This document shows, piece by piece, positions 11,126 to 22,737 of a stretch of DNA of 64,000 nt. The DNA lies in NCBI GenBank assembly GCA_009760855.2, contig WPIO01000057.1, positions 1,391,501-1,455,500 on the forward strand. Direction: 5' to 3'. The position numbers and the translations under genes are program-made. The notes under the pieces are model-generated. The model was not told where the DNA came from, did no database searches, and was given only the letters and a program-made list of their open reading frames with translations. This DNA is from Cristatella mucedo (lineage: Eukaryota; Bryozoa; Phylactolaemata; Cristatellidae). How positions within the stretch are numbered: position 1 is the stretch's first letter; each line of letters begins with the position of its first letter.

Positions 11126-11161
11126 CCTGTAACGTGCTTCGTAGACGAAGCACGTTACAGG
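11126..11161. other. Perfect 17-bp inverted repeat with 2-nt loop
   Basis: CCTGTAACGTGCTTCGT is followed by two bases and then its exact reverse complement. It lies where the terminal exon of the makorin pseudogene would be expected, about 70 bp left of a family A LINE tail. Confidence 0.97.
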
Positions 11162-11194
11162 CAGCCTCAGAAATCCCCACAATACCAACGGTAG

Positions 11195-11490
11195 GATAAT
11201 TCTAGATAATAATATTAATAATGCAATTGATATAGTGCCCTCAGAGAACTCAACCACTTTCTAAGCACTTAAATTTGGCTGCAAGAGAAGCACGATCAAA
11301 TGGTTACTGGTAGCATGCTCGGTAACAACAAGAATAGCATGGTTAGAGGTGACATGCATGCATGGGTCAGCAAGCAAGCATGATTAGTGGCAACATGCAC
11401 AGTGTCAGCACGCATAAGCACATAAAGGACGAATCACAGGGATACACTAAATGCTGTGCTAAATAGATGCGTTTTTAGTTTCTTTAAATA
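11195..11490 (-). mobile_element. LINE family A, 3' end only
   Basis: ATT-type tail, reversed stem-loop and 3' UTR up to the start of the C-terminal coding region (minus-strand TAAATGCTGT region). Truncated after about 290 bp. Confidence 0.88.
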
Positions 11491-11939
11491 TATAGTTCAT
11501 ACATGCAAGTAGAGACTGTGCACGTTACCTCTACCTGTATTCGGCTTGTTGTACCTGTGAATGTCAATACTAACCATTTGTTATAACTTCTATTACAGCA
11601 TAATTTCAGTGCATAGAAGATTACTTCCAAAAAGGTGCAATGCCAATATATTAATATTAGCTTTAATTCTTTAGTAAGACTTAGTAGCCTGCTTTTTATA
11701 CATCCTGACCTAATTTTATTTAGAGATCGTATCGCGAAAATGAGCAGGCAATAATTTATGACTGACTAAGTGAGAAATTCTCTCCCTCCAGATAGCATAG
11801 ATGAAAAGATGAGACTTAAAGTTTCAAGCAAGGAGATATACCCATTGATCACTTACCATACCCATAGCTTTTCAGCCACGACCAGCTTTAAGTTTCAGCA
11901 GCCATTTTAGATGTTCGCTCTTCACTACCAGGTTTGTCC
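11491..11939. other. No recognised feature
   Basis: AT-rich spacer without conserved frames. Confidence 0.45.
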
Positions 11940-12480
11940 TTTTGGCGTTGCGTAAGTGGGGCTGGGGTGGATCAACGTAGCACTGATGCCACGCCCTTAC
12001 GTGCATCCGGTGGAAGCACATCGACGTACGCCGTTCGTATATGTTATAATAATAATGCACTTGATAAAGCGCCCTCAGAGAACTCCATCTCGTCCTAGGC
12101 GCTTTACATTTGCTGCAAAGGGAAGCGCGATTGAATCGTGAATAATATCATGCTTGATAAACAACATGAACAACGCTGTAAAGGGTGACATGCACAGGGT
12201 AAGCATGAAAATTTGGTTAGTGGCAGCATGCACAGTGTCAGCACGCATAAGCACATGCACGACTAATCGCAGGGACCCACTAAATGCTGTCCTAAATAGG
12301 TATGTTTTTAGGTTCTTTTTAAATGTGGTCAGGTCAGGGGATGTTCTGACGCAGGTCGGGAGGGAGTTCCAGCCTTTGGGAGCATACGAACTGAATGCAC
12401 GTTGGTCTGCCCCAAACGTCGATCTGCCCCAGCCGCACCAACGTAACGCCTCAGCAGCCTGGCCACGTACGCGGTGTGGA
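11940..12480. repeat. Inverted GC-rich arms flanking a LINE
   Basis: A segment near 11945-12030 read on the minus strand (VDPPQPHLRNAKR) resembles a segment near 12405-12480 read on the plus strand (VDLPQPHQRNASA), with about three quarters of bases matching over some 45 bp. The two arms point inward on either side of the family A LINE at 12045-12398. Confidence 0.5.
12045..12398 (-). mobile_element. LINE family A, 3' end
   Basis: (ATT)n tail, reversed stem-loop and full 3' UTR, plus the last roughly 100 bp of coding sequence on the minus strand. It is well preserved and 5'-truncated. Confidence 0.9.
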
Positions 12481-12824
12481 CGGAGGCTGTTTGGTTAATG
12501 TCCCAGAACCTGTCCATGCTGCGAGGCCCCTCTGGATTGTACGCACTTGTCAGCTGACCTGCTCGCCGGCCCTGCTGGCATACGCTTGCTTCGACCAGGT
12601 AGGCTGAGCTCGTGACTGCTGTTCGTCGCGACGTTCTGTAATTAAATCTTGTTGTGAGGTTCGTGGCGTCGGTTACTATTGGCGTACGCTCTCTAGCACT
12701 ACGTACGCTTGCGCTCGTACCCTTCCGAGCGTCGAGCAGAAGCGGACCCCCAAAAGACTAGCAGGTTATTATGCCTGCTTCTAGGTATCTATCGCTTAAA
12801 GGTAAGACAATGCTATAGCCGTTC
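12481..12824. other. GC-richer unassigned segment
   Basis: Relatively CpG-rich, with several CGTACG motifs and short plus-strand frames without family resemblance. It may be the remainder of the element whose arm lies at 12405-12480. Confidence 0.35.
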
Positions 12825-13142
12825 CCTTATGTATCTCCGTCTGCAACTCCACAAATACAATGCGGGTGCTACGCATGAGAGTTTTGTATAGCTCATCCCA
12901 AGCCTAAGCGGCTGTCGGTACGCATTCAGAAGCCAGCAGACTTCATCTGACGCAATGAGGCGAAAGTGAGACGAAGCAGTCAGTGGAGCTGTTTAGGTAG
13001 TGAGTAGATGAAGTAGCAGCTCAGGACGGCTAGAAAGGATGTGCCATATTGGGCAGCAGGAGATAAGATGTCGTTGCGTAAGAATTGTGGAAGTGACGAC
13101 ACGCGGTAAGGCTGAAACTGGTGCTGCAGTTCAGCTGGTTAG
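12825..13142 (-). mobile_element. LINE family B, diverged 3' end
   Basis: Minus-strand match to the family B 3' UTR and C-terminus, with substitutions and small deletions. It directly abuts the tail of a family A copy at 13143. Confidence 0.8.
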
Positions 13143-13440
13143 TAATAATAATAATAATACTTTGTATAGCGCTTTAAGAAAACTCAACGTCTTTCTAGGA
13201 ACTTCACGTTGGCTGCAAAGGAAGCATGATCGAATGATTTATTGATGTAATGCTCAAAGACAACAAGTATAACATGTACGGAGTTTTCGCCAAGAGGTCA
13301 CGTGCACAGAATCAGTATGCAAATTTGGCAAGTGGCGGTATGCACAGAATCGGCGCGGATAAGCACACATAGGACGAATCACACGGATCCACTAAATGCA
13401 GCGATAAATAGGTGCATTTTTAGTTTCTTTTTAAATGTTG
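13143..13440 (-). mobile_element. LINE family A, 3' end
   Basis: (TAA)n tail, reversed stem-loop and 3' UTR. It stops just before the C-terminal coding block. Confidence 0.88.
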
Positions 13441-14405
13441 TCAATGTGTTCGCTTTTATCTTTTTTTACAGTCGTCAAGTAAGTTTAGGGAATGTTTCGA
13501 GGCTTCTGGTTTGCTAGCACTACGCCAAATAATCACGCCCTTTCATTTGCTGCGTGAATGAGCTAACCAGGGCATCAGTTTCGGACAATTGGAGACAGAT
13601 TTGAAGGAGGCCTAAGCAAAAGGATTGGCTTACCCTCATACCCAAGCTAGTGTATAAACATTTGACCTGGTCTTATGGTACTTGCCTTTATTTACCGACG
13701 TTAACAGTGCTTACCTTAGATGTCATAGTCATAGGCCGTCGTTTTGATTCCTTTGACATTTGCGATATCTGACATACACAAGCTCCATTTTATTTAACCC
13801 GATTTTATTATTTGCTAACGGTTGCTTGACTCTGTGCACGCTTGTAGACACGGGACTTATAATTGGTTGCTCTGCGTTTTTCTTGCATGCTTTAGAACAC
13901 TAGACGTGCACGATGGATTTGGCCCTTCGCATGACTGACTGAGCCTCAATGCACACACATGGGTTTCAACCTTAATGTATTGCTTGAATCTAGTGAGCTC
14001 TCCACTGCTTGAACTGAGATGAACTCTTCTGAGAGAATAATACAAGGAAATCTTAGTGGTTGTTATTATCACTAATTGTGATACATGTCTGCCACGTAAA
14101 ATTTGGAGCACAGTTATATCTTGGAAACACTGAAATTAATGCTAACCACCCACATAAAATGAATATGTGAATTCAAACCGTACGTAGCCAAACTTATTTC
14201 CGTTTGGAACAAGCAAGTTTGGTTATTCAGGTATTACGAATCTAGCCTGCTTCTCACGTTGCATATTAAAAAAACCTTCAATGTTCATACCCGCCAGTCA
14301 GCAAAGTCGGTGAAACGATGTCTGAAGTTCTCTTTCCGTTCCGTTTTGTGGAGTATCTGATGCAAGCTATTATTATTTTCACTTTAAGTTGTACATAGTT
14401 TCTTT
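13441..14405. other. No recognised feature
   Basis: Spacer with a minus-strand frame of 84 codons (13857-14111) that resembles nothing I know. Confidence 0.4.
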
Positions 14406-14850
14406 CACACTGCTAGAATATATATATATATGTATTATATATATATATATATATATACAATATATATATATATTATATATGTATAGTATTACTATATACT
14501 ATATTACTATTATATTATATACTATTATATTATATAAATATATTTATAGAATAAGAATAATAGCAGAAAAAATAATATAATAAAGAATAATAATATAATA
14601 AGAATAATATTAAATAAATAAATAAATAAATAAATATATATATTTAATATATTATTATTTTATTCTATATTACATTATTATTTATATTATTATTCTTATT
14701 CCATAACTATATATATATAATAGTAATATAGTATATGGTAATAATATATATATATATATATATACATATATACATATATACTAGTTATAGAATAAATACA
14801 TATACGTAGATATATGTATGCACACACAAATATATATAGAGATATTTTTT
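14406..14850. repeat. AT-rich simple-sequence tract
   Basis: Long runs of TATATA, ATTATAT and AATAAATAAATA with almost no G or C. Several parts are self-complementary and could form cruciforms. Confidence 0.95.
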
Positions 14851-15004
14851 AAACGCCTGGATCAAGTACGCCGAAGATTGATATTTTCAGTCAGGCTATT
14901 TGTAATGCTATTTTTGGAGACAACATCTGATGTAAGAAAAAGCTAAAATACTTATTAATTTGGGATTTTGTGGCGGTTACAGTAGGCTACTATATCGTTT
15001 GCTT

Positions 15005-15200
15005 GCTTCTTGATCCACATTTGCATGCTGACCCTGTGCATGTCACCCCTAACCATATTGTTCATTTCGTTTGTTTTTACAAGCATGATTTTACTTACCA
15101 ATCAATTGCATTTCACTTTACAGCAAATGTAAAGCGTCTAGAGAGAGATTAAGTTCTCTGAGGGCGCTTTATCAAGTGAATTATTATTATTATTATTATG
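15005..15200 (+). mobile_element. LINE family A, 3' tail fragment
   Basis: Only the last roughly 190 bp: 3' UTR with GCATGCTGACCC, the stem-loop and an (ATT)n tail ending at about 15200. Confidence 0.9.
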
Positions 15201-15248
15201 ATTGATTGCACAGGCTGGTTTGATCTTAAGTATAAATAAAATAAATAA

Positions 15249-15425
15249 ATACCAGCTGATTTAACAGCTTCTTTTTGCATTGTGACAGAAGAGCCTGTAC
15301 GGCTATCACCACTGCTTGCAGTGGCAATAAAGGATCGCCCACCACAGTATTCGAACCCACGACCTCGGGGCCGAGGTCGTGAAAAGCAACCATCTTACCT
15401 AGTGAGCCATCACGGCTCACCAAGT
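15249..15425 (-). mobile_element. SINE1, full length
   Basis: Reverse complement of the 7112 element. A box, palindrome, B box and tail are all present. The B box reads GGTTCGAATAC, one base from consensus. Confidence 0.9.
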
Positions 15426-15469
15426 ATATCAACCATAAACCTGATACGGACTGAAGTATAGCCTGTTTT

Positions 15470-16375
15470 ATTAAATATTCCTAAGGACTAAGACATTTTT
15501 CTAAAACTTGCTACCTCATATTACCTCATATTTAAAATAAAGTCAATACTATTGATATTTAAGTCATATCCCTATTTGGTTTATCGATGGCTCTTACGTA
15601 CTGACCATCAATTTTTTTTTCCTTGAGTAAAAGCTTATTAGCCTAATCTTGTATATGCCTATTGTAAATAGATTATTGGTAATGAGCATCAACAGCATTG
15701 CATCCAAAGTCAGGATAGCGATGCTTTTGAATTGTCTGGTTTTGCTTTCAGGCCATGGTGTGAGCAGGAGGCTCTTGCTCACAGCTATCACAGCACTAAC
15801 ACTGGAGGAGTTGCATTGCTAGAATCCAAAAAGTACCATCTTCTCAAACCTACAGTTTAGCTCATGTCAATCTACGATAAGAGTTTAGAGAACTGCCATA
15901 TTAATAAGACACGGAATTAGAAGGTCGCTTTTACCCAGCAGATGTCTATTCTTACATGCTTAGACAATTTATTAAAGCAACTGCCCAAGCCCTCCTTAAG
16001 TATGCTTCTGCTGAAATGTCTATCGCCCAAATGTCTATCGCCCAGCAGATCTTATTTAATGCTTGTCAGTCGTGAATATTATAAGTATCGTAAGATACCG
16101 ATTCTCACTGCAGGCACTGGCTTTAAACAACGAGGCATATTTACACGAAGGCTTATCAAGTAATTTAAATTACCCTTACATCTATCATTCCACATTTCTT
16201 TCTTTAAAAGTGGTTCCTTTTCAGGTAAGTCTCAATATCATTATTTTATTTAAGCTCCACTGGCTAAGCTGGGACTGAAATCAGTCCTACATATCTTGGC
16301 GAACCCGCGAGGGTTGGAATGCTCCAAAAGCCGGGAATTCACTCCTGACTGGCATTGAGACTACGCCGGTTTTAA
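15470..16375 (+). repeat. Dispersed repeat C, copy 1
   Basis: This aligns by eye with 35230-35665. The best block (16050-16375) shares CTTGTCAGTCGTGAATA, a CAGGTAAGTC site, AAGCTGGGACT and GGAATTCACTCC. About 450 bp between 15590 and 16040 is absent from the second copy. Both copies contain CAGGTAAGTC, which looks like a splice donor, but the sequence before it is not conserved as a reading frame. Confidence 0.7.
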
Positions 16376-17329
16376 TGAATTAAATATGGTTAATTAAAAT
16401 TTTTTCTAAGAACATTTTATCTGCGTGAATTTCATGTGTATGCTTTCGAGCACTGAAGCTGAGCAGTTTATAACTAAGCAATAGACTTGTGATCTCCAAG
16501 CATACTTTAAATTTCAAAGAAATAATGTCGTAACATTAGGCATTAATTTCAACCTCAAATTATTTATTATTATTATTGTATGTCTTCATGATTTAAAAAT
16601 ACACAAAAACACCTAAAAATAATTATTTTGAAAGACTAATATATTCTGATTGAAGCCATTGCTTCATACAGTTGGTCTAAAGGGTACTAACCATGTAGCT
16701 GTGTGAGAGAAAGCTCAATTTCATTTACCATCTGTTAATTCATTCCCAGATGCCTAACCCATCATCCGAGAAAGTAATTGCCAAAATATATAGTGTTTTG
16801 CCAATAAATCTCATTAATAACCAATCAGTGTAGGAAATGGTTTTACCACATGGAACTGAATGAATTTAACACATTTAGTGGGCAGTACAAAAAATACCAA
16901 GGCTCGTGTGATTTTTAACTTTGGAGGGATGCGCTGTACATTTATTTATTACATGCTGGCGTCCTAGAGAAACCACAGATTGAGAGCACCGTGATGGGAT
17001 CACGCAATGGCATTTTGTCCCACTACGTAGTTCTAGTTAGGCTTTTGGTGGGCCTGTAATTCGAGGATTTTTGAACTTCTGTCAATGAATGTATGTATAA
17101 GCAAAGAAATACTGTCCATACAGTCCTGACTATCAATTATCAAGTCTTGAAGGTAAGCTAAACTGTATTAATTACTGAAAGTGCTAGTGAGATGAAAAAT
17201 ATTGGCGCGTCTTGCGGCTGAGAGGTTATACTATGAGTTTGTAATACCTTGACGACAGAGCCATATGTTTAAAATAAAAAAATTGTGCATCAAAATGTAT
17301 GCACCACCATTTTAGAATAATTTAATTTT
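16376..17329. other. No recognised feature
   Basis: AT-rich, with no convincing frame or repeat match. Confidence 0.4.
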
Positions 17330-18110
17330 TAGGCACTTTAAAAGGCATTAATTTAGACGTGACCCTACAGCTAGTGCTAGAAGGCAATTTATCGTCACTC
17401 ATGCAACAAGCGGGGATTCACAAAAAACCAGCAATTATATTCAAAAAGGTTGATTTAGTAGCCTTTCTAATTTAGTTGAGTCAGTGGATGTCATGGTTAA
17501 GTCGGGGGGGGGGTGAGTGTCAGGCCTTTGGAGTAAATAAACGTCAGGCTAGGGCTCAAAAAGAAGTAGAAGTTGGAAGTTAGAGGCACAGCTTACTTTG
17601 ATCAATATAGCTGGTGGCAAAATGCCTGATCTGAAATTCAAATTTCTCTTGTTATGCTCGCTAGACTAAGAAAATGAATAGTCCTGGAAGTGAATTAAAA
17701 AGCTGCGAATTTGAATTACTGCTTGGTGTGGCGCCAGTGCAGGTCAGCATGAAGTTGTGCATTGTTGCTCACGACTTGCAAGCTAGCTACAGAGTTTAGC
17801 CCACGTATAAGTAAGTACCTTACCGCTAAGACTCGAAGATTTTTATGTTGGAAACTACAGAGCTCAATTCATGAAATTACTAATCCGCGGACCCAAATAG
17901 AAGTGGAGTAGCTGTCTGAGTAAGCCTTAAATACAGTAATAATACCTCGATGATATTAGGCAGACTTGATTGTGGACGAGACATTTGTCATCTAGTAAAA
18001 GTTTACTTCGAGGTAGTAGCGGAATTGTACGAGAATGCTACCGCATATACGTTCTTGATCAAACTGTCACACTGTCATGACTGTAATGGTTAAATCTAGG
18101 AAGGTTCTGA
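17330..18110 (-). mobile_element. LINE family A, ancient remnant
   Basis: Scattered minus-strand matches to the C-terminal half of family A can be traced: the region reading GCCAGTGCAGGTCAGC, the CTCACGACTTGCAAGC block and the GACTTGATTGTGGA block. The order is conserved but there is no open frame. A run of ten Gs lies at about 17503-17513. Confidence 0.55.
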
Positions 18111-18189
18111 GCTAAAGTAACATTAAAGTAAGAGACTGAACTATTTTAGTGCTAGGAGCTTGGAAGTTTTAATACATATATTTCATTGG

Positions 18190-18345
18190 TAATAAACTAT
18201 AAGCAAACTTAATCCTCATTCAGGCGCTTCAAAAAAATGCCACGGGACACGAGACGACGACATTGAACATACAATACATTCACCTTGACTTCGGTCGTTG
18301 AATGCAAGCATCTTGACCACTGGGTGAGAATACACTATAATATAT
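18190..18345 (-). mobile_element. SINE2, diverged copy
   Basis: It aligns along its length with the SINE2 at 19172-19318: the tail segment TTCAGGCGCTT, a CGGG.C.CGAG-type B-box region and a TTGACCACTGG A-box region. It is much more decayed. Confidence 0.6.
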
Positions 18346-19171
18346 AATACACTATAATACACTACTCTCATTTCTTGCTTTTTACTATCATTGCAAACAT
18401 AAGAGCACTGAAGCACTTCTGCTGTAATGCATATGAAACTGATACATCAGCTAACCTTTTCCATTTCTAGTGAAATTGATTTTGTCCTATTAACGTCGAA
18501 AATCGAATTGGGGTAATCGTCTTAATGAAGCTCCAATGTTACAAAAGTTTCTGAACTGGGATTCCGATTGATTCTATTTCAATTATACGATGGCATTCTT
18601 TTTAGTCATGATTCGACTCGTAATTCTTTTCTTGGTCCATTTTTCAACCACAACCCTAAATTCATTCGGCGAAATCTGGCGATTGGGGTAGGAATAAAAT
18701 TGCAAACAATCATAAATTACTAAATTAGTTCTGTAAATATAAGAAATCTAATAGTGCAAGTCACAGGCCGAATTAATTTAATTAGTGAAATAACATTTTG
18801 AAACATAAATGTATATTAAATAGTGTTAAACCATAATTACTGAATTGCATTTACAGTTTAATTTTAATCGTTGCTAAAATTGAATTTCCAAGTGCCCTTT
18901 CGGAAAAGGGTTATTTAGTACCAGTAATCCAAAGGATCACTTAGCGAGGACCTAGCTGTATCGAGGTCTTAGCGTATGGAAATTGGATGCATAGTGAGCT
19001 AAAAAGCAATTACTGTAGGGTTCCTTGGGGGGCAATATGTAATCATTGGCCTTGTAACTCCACTTAAAATCAGATAACCTTCTTAGCGTGTATGAAGACG
19101 TATGTTTCTTCTTGAACCACGTTGGCACAGGTGTCCTATCACCTCTGTTCAAACACCGTCTATGAAATATT
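18346..19171. other. No recognised gene
   Basis: AT-rich. A segment near 19065-19125 (AATAACCTTCTTAGC-like, then TTTCTTCTTGAA) also occurs at 24688-24748, so part of this region is a dispersed repeat. Confidence 0.4.
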
Positions 19172-19318
19172 TATATAATTAATTCATTTGTTTAGCGCCC
19201 CAAGAGAACTTAATCTCTATTCAGGCGCTTAACATATGCCTCCGGGCTCGAGCCCACGACCTCAGCCAGACCTTGGTCGGGGGGGGGCGAGCACCTTAAC
19301 CGCTGGACCAAACCACCA
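19172..19318 (-). mobile_element. SINE2: tRNA head fused to family A LINE tail
   Basis: Read on the minus strand it starts with a tRNA-like head: A box TGGTCCAGCGG and B box GGCTCGAGCCC. It continues directly into the family A 3' module (AAGCGCCTGA.., AGAGATTAAGTTCTCT, GGGCGCT) and a short ATTAATTA end. Such 3'-tail sharing is known for L2-type LINE/SINE pairs and implies mobilisation by the family A RT. Confidence 0.85.
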
Positions 19319-20444
19319 TTAAGCACTGTTTGCGCGTGCAGAAATACTTAGACCATTCCCGGCATTTTATAACTTCTTTCGTTCGATCGTATTGCTCAGT
19401 TTCAGCGAAAGCATCGGCACTTAAGTTTTTATCCACTCCATTAAAGCGGCGATGCCCAGATTATAAAAATATCTTCTCGCTAGCACTTCAAAGTTAGTGG
19501 AGCCAGGTCATTTTCATTTTTAATTCTCACAGAGGCTGTATTCATTATTGTAATACCAAGTCGTAACTTTCAATTGCCCAGAGAGGCGAGTAAGACCTTT
19601 TAGTCATTAATACCATTTATTACTGGATATGATTTTTACTTGTCTCAACTCTATGAAAAATTAGGTCTAACAATAAAAAAACAATCATAGCTTAAATCTA
19701 GAGGATATGAATAAAAAGACCTCCATAGCCATAAGTTTAAATAAGGTATTGCATTCACACAGACCAGCAAAAATTGTTTATGGCATAAGAAGCCCATTGA
19801 AATCTGCAGTCACTATAGACCATACCACACAGAACAATTTTCATACGTACTAGAGATATCCAATCTTAATTGAACGGAAGCAAGAGTGCTTTTGCATCTG
19901 TAGGGCTGAGTGAATTGCATATCTCTCACAAGGATACTTAACTCTCTTTTTCTTTTATAAGTCGTTGTTAAGCACAGTTTCAGCTCTTGCTTTTACGGAT
20001 TGTGCTCACATGGTTAGCATTTCTTTCATATATTCCTTCCTTTCAGTTTATTAAAGAATCCCAACTTCTATCCGTCATTTATTGTTTACGTTCTCAATTG
20101 CATCGCAGCATATTTTTGAATTGAAATGACTTGAGAACCGTCTTAAAAGTTAAAACAGAAAAAACTTTTATTTAGAAATTGTAGATACTAACTCTCGCTA
20201 CTAGACTTTCCAGAATATCTTGAGCAGCGTCTTCAATAAATCTAATTTTGGTATCATATGCCAAGGTACCTTTAACTCGACTACTGCTTCAGCTTCATCA
20301 TATAAGTCTACACGAATTTCTGCTACGTTCGTAAAATTGGCCCATTTATGCATGCACAGTCAATGTTTTTGTAAACAAGTAGTTCCGTGTACTTCTAACA
20401 TGCGATCTACTCCCCTGTAACCCATTGCATTCAGGTCTTTTTGC
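19319..20444. other. No recognised feature
   Basis: AT-rich with short frames only. Confidence 0.4.
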
Positions 20445-20571
20445 AGGAGAGTTTTGTATAGCGCACTCACAGCCTAAGCGGCTTTCGGTACGCAGTGCAC
20501 TCACAGCCTAAGCTGCTTTCGGTACGCATTCGGTAGCCTACAGACTTCGTTTCACCAAACAAAGAGAAAGT
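20445..20571 (-). mobile_element. LINE family B, short 3' end with internal duplication
   Basis: The minus-strand C-terminus and 3' UTR of family B. The segment GCACTCACAGCCTAAGC..TTTCGGTACGCA occurs twice in a row (starts at 20463 and 20497, a 34-bp unit). Confidence 0.85.
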
Positions 20572-20693
20572 GGCTATCACCACCGCTTGCAGCGGCGATA
20601 AAGAATCATCCACCGTAGGATTAGAACCCACGACCTCGGGGCAGAGGTCGTGAAAAGCAACCACGTTACCTACTGAGCCATCACGGATCAACA
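20572..20693 (-). mobile_element. SINE1, 3'-truncated
   Basis: Head and body of SINE1 with the palindrome and a mutated B box. It joins the family B fragment on its left without spacer, so one probably inserted into the other. Confidence 0.85.
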
Positions 20694-22130
20694 ACAATGG
20701 GATGTTGCAAACCAGCCAATATCACTGTATATCTGTGATGGCATATATTTTTAAAGGACGATTAATAAATTAGTAATTTTAGGCAATGAAATAATTGAGC
20801 TGAGTCAGGGTATTTGGATGCTCAAATACTTATATAGAACGGGTTTAAATAGAACAACTAAGCATCGTTTCAGGAACACCAGCTAATCTAATGCACATTT
20901 AAGAAATTAGTGACGAATATTAATACATACTTTCAGTAAGGTGCCGACATTTTATTCGAAATGATGTTAAACTCCACATTTAGAGCACGAATAAGAATCC
21001 ATTCAGAGCATTGTAGGTAATAAAGTGCCCGAACCTTAGAAATCGGCCCGGGTGCTGTGAAATGATTTTCGAGACACTCACATCGACATTTATGCACACG
21101 TTAGTGATCTCTTGACATTGACAGAAGTCAATTACACACTATATTTATTGAAATTTACTGACATTTATCGAAAGTTAGAACCGTCGTCACGTAGCTTCAA
21201 AGCAGTGGCATATCCCAACTGGAAACCTATTGGAAACTGTACAATTTATGTGGCTTCAATTACAAAAAACTTGTTTTGAACTTTTTGCAGTGAAATCAGC
21301 CTAATAGTGCCAGCAAGTATTTTTATCTGCAATAACTGAACATTAAAAGTTAGAAATTGCTTATTTGGAGTTACCGGTTGACAATTCTCTACAGAAAACT
21401 TATAAGTTTTACTTGTAGTTTCTATTACTTAAAAAGTAAGTAGTTAGTGGTCAGACTTGACCGCTGGAGGCTCTTCAATACTCGGCCGTGTCATGAGGTC
21501 GTCCAGCTGATGGCTAAAAGGGCCCAGTAAAATAAATCAACTTCATTGATGGGCCACACTTTCCCATGATCTCGCGATGAGGAGACTGATTCACTTGGAC
21601 GAGCTAAATTACCCAGGATTTGTGCATTCAAGATCGAAGTTAAATGAAAGAGAAAGTACAAACCCTATATAACAACATTGAATTCACAGGCGTAGTTTTA
21701 TTTTGAGAAGTTTTTATTCTGCTCTACATTATCTGTCCCTGCGTAAACTGTTAATTTTTCTACTCGTAAAATTTGTGTGCCTACCCATACTTAATCCGGA
21801 GTAAGTTAAACACAGGTATTCAAATGACCTGTCGATCTGTCTCGGCGTGAGCTTTTTGCATACTGCTATAAGCGAGTTATATAAATTGGTGTTTGATAAT
21901 TTTTCAGCATCATCCTTTCAGGATGTTGTCAAGTTCTTTGCAGAGACTTAGCTAATTATAAACGTGATACGAGTGACTTAATATTATGAGTATTTGTTTT
22001 ATTTTATCAAAAAAGTTGGAATAATTAGCGATCTGTTTTGTTTACGATAAAAACAGCAATTACAAGCACGTTTTGCCACTTACACGGTGATTCCAAAAGG
22101 GTTAGAGTTCAGTTTGTTTGTCAGGTCATC
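20694..22130. other. No recognised gene
   Basis: AT-rich. 20735-20830 resembles 29855-29945 (shared CAATTGAGCTGA-like block), so an old dispersed repeat is present. Confidence 0.4.
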
Positions 22131-22131
22131 T

Positions 22132-22254
22132 TCAAAACTTTATTCTTGGTGGCGAAGACACAAGGAATACCATGGAGCTTCGATTGTGCGGAATATTGGT
22201 GGCTTCAAAGTACGATATGCTTTAGAGACCCGACTAGAAAGCTTCTACCTAGAG
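22132..22254 (+). CDS. Possible exon, unknown protein
   Basis: After a T-rich stretch ending TTTGTCAG, a stop-free frame reads WWRRHKEYHGAS, IVRNIGGFKV and ETRLESFYLE. It ends at a near-consensus donor (GAG then GTAAGC) in phase 0. I recognise no family. A LINE or SINE origin is not apparent. The coding nature is an inference from the splice sites and the ordinary amino acid composition. Confidence 0.25.
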
Positions 22255-22358
22255 GTAAGCTTGGGTGATATCAGTGCTAGTTAGACCAATAGCCTTTAAG
22301 CTCCATATCAGCACATGCAGCTATGCCTAACTTTTGCTATCGATTTACATTTCAGTAG

Positions 22359-22422
22359 GCCAACGGAGTATGGAGAAATGCAGAGCAGTTATACGATGAA
22401 GAGAGCCAAAGAGTAGCTGCAG
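22359..22422 (+). CDS. Possible small exon following 22132-22254
   Basis: Preceded by TTTCAGTAG (acceptor at the TAG). In the phase left by the preceding candidate exon it reads ANGVWRNAEQLYDEE then SQRVAA, and ends at GCAG followed by GTAAGG, a strong donor. I see no further exon before the LINE at 22738. The two together may be a fragment of an unidentified gene. Confidence 0.25.
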
Positions 22423-22737
22423 GTAAGGACGAAATGTACAACATATGCTGCCGAAATGTAAAAAAATAGTAGTTACAATTTTTTCGGATTAATGTCGGAG
22501 TGCCAGCACGTCGTTTGCGCAAGATGTATTCGTTAGTGGACAGATATAGTCCTCGAGAGCCTAACCATCAGTAAGAGCTTTGCCGGGATCACTCTTGACT
22601 AACTTTCACTGATATGTAAAAATGTTCAAACTCGTGATAAAATTACAAGCCGTAAATTTAAAATTTCCAAGTCTAAGACACGTCAGTTTGATCAAGTGCA
22701 ACAAACATGGTTAAGCGTAAGCTGAAAATTATTGTCG

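Noticed and set aside
16063-16278. Exon ending at the CAGGTAAGTC site
   Set aside because: The homologous repeat at 35513 has the same site but no shared reading frame before it, so the donor-like site is probably just part of the repeat.
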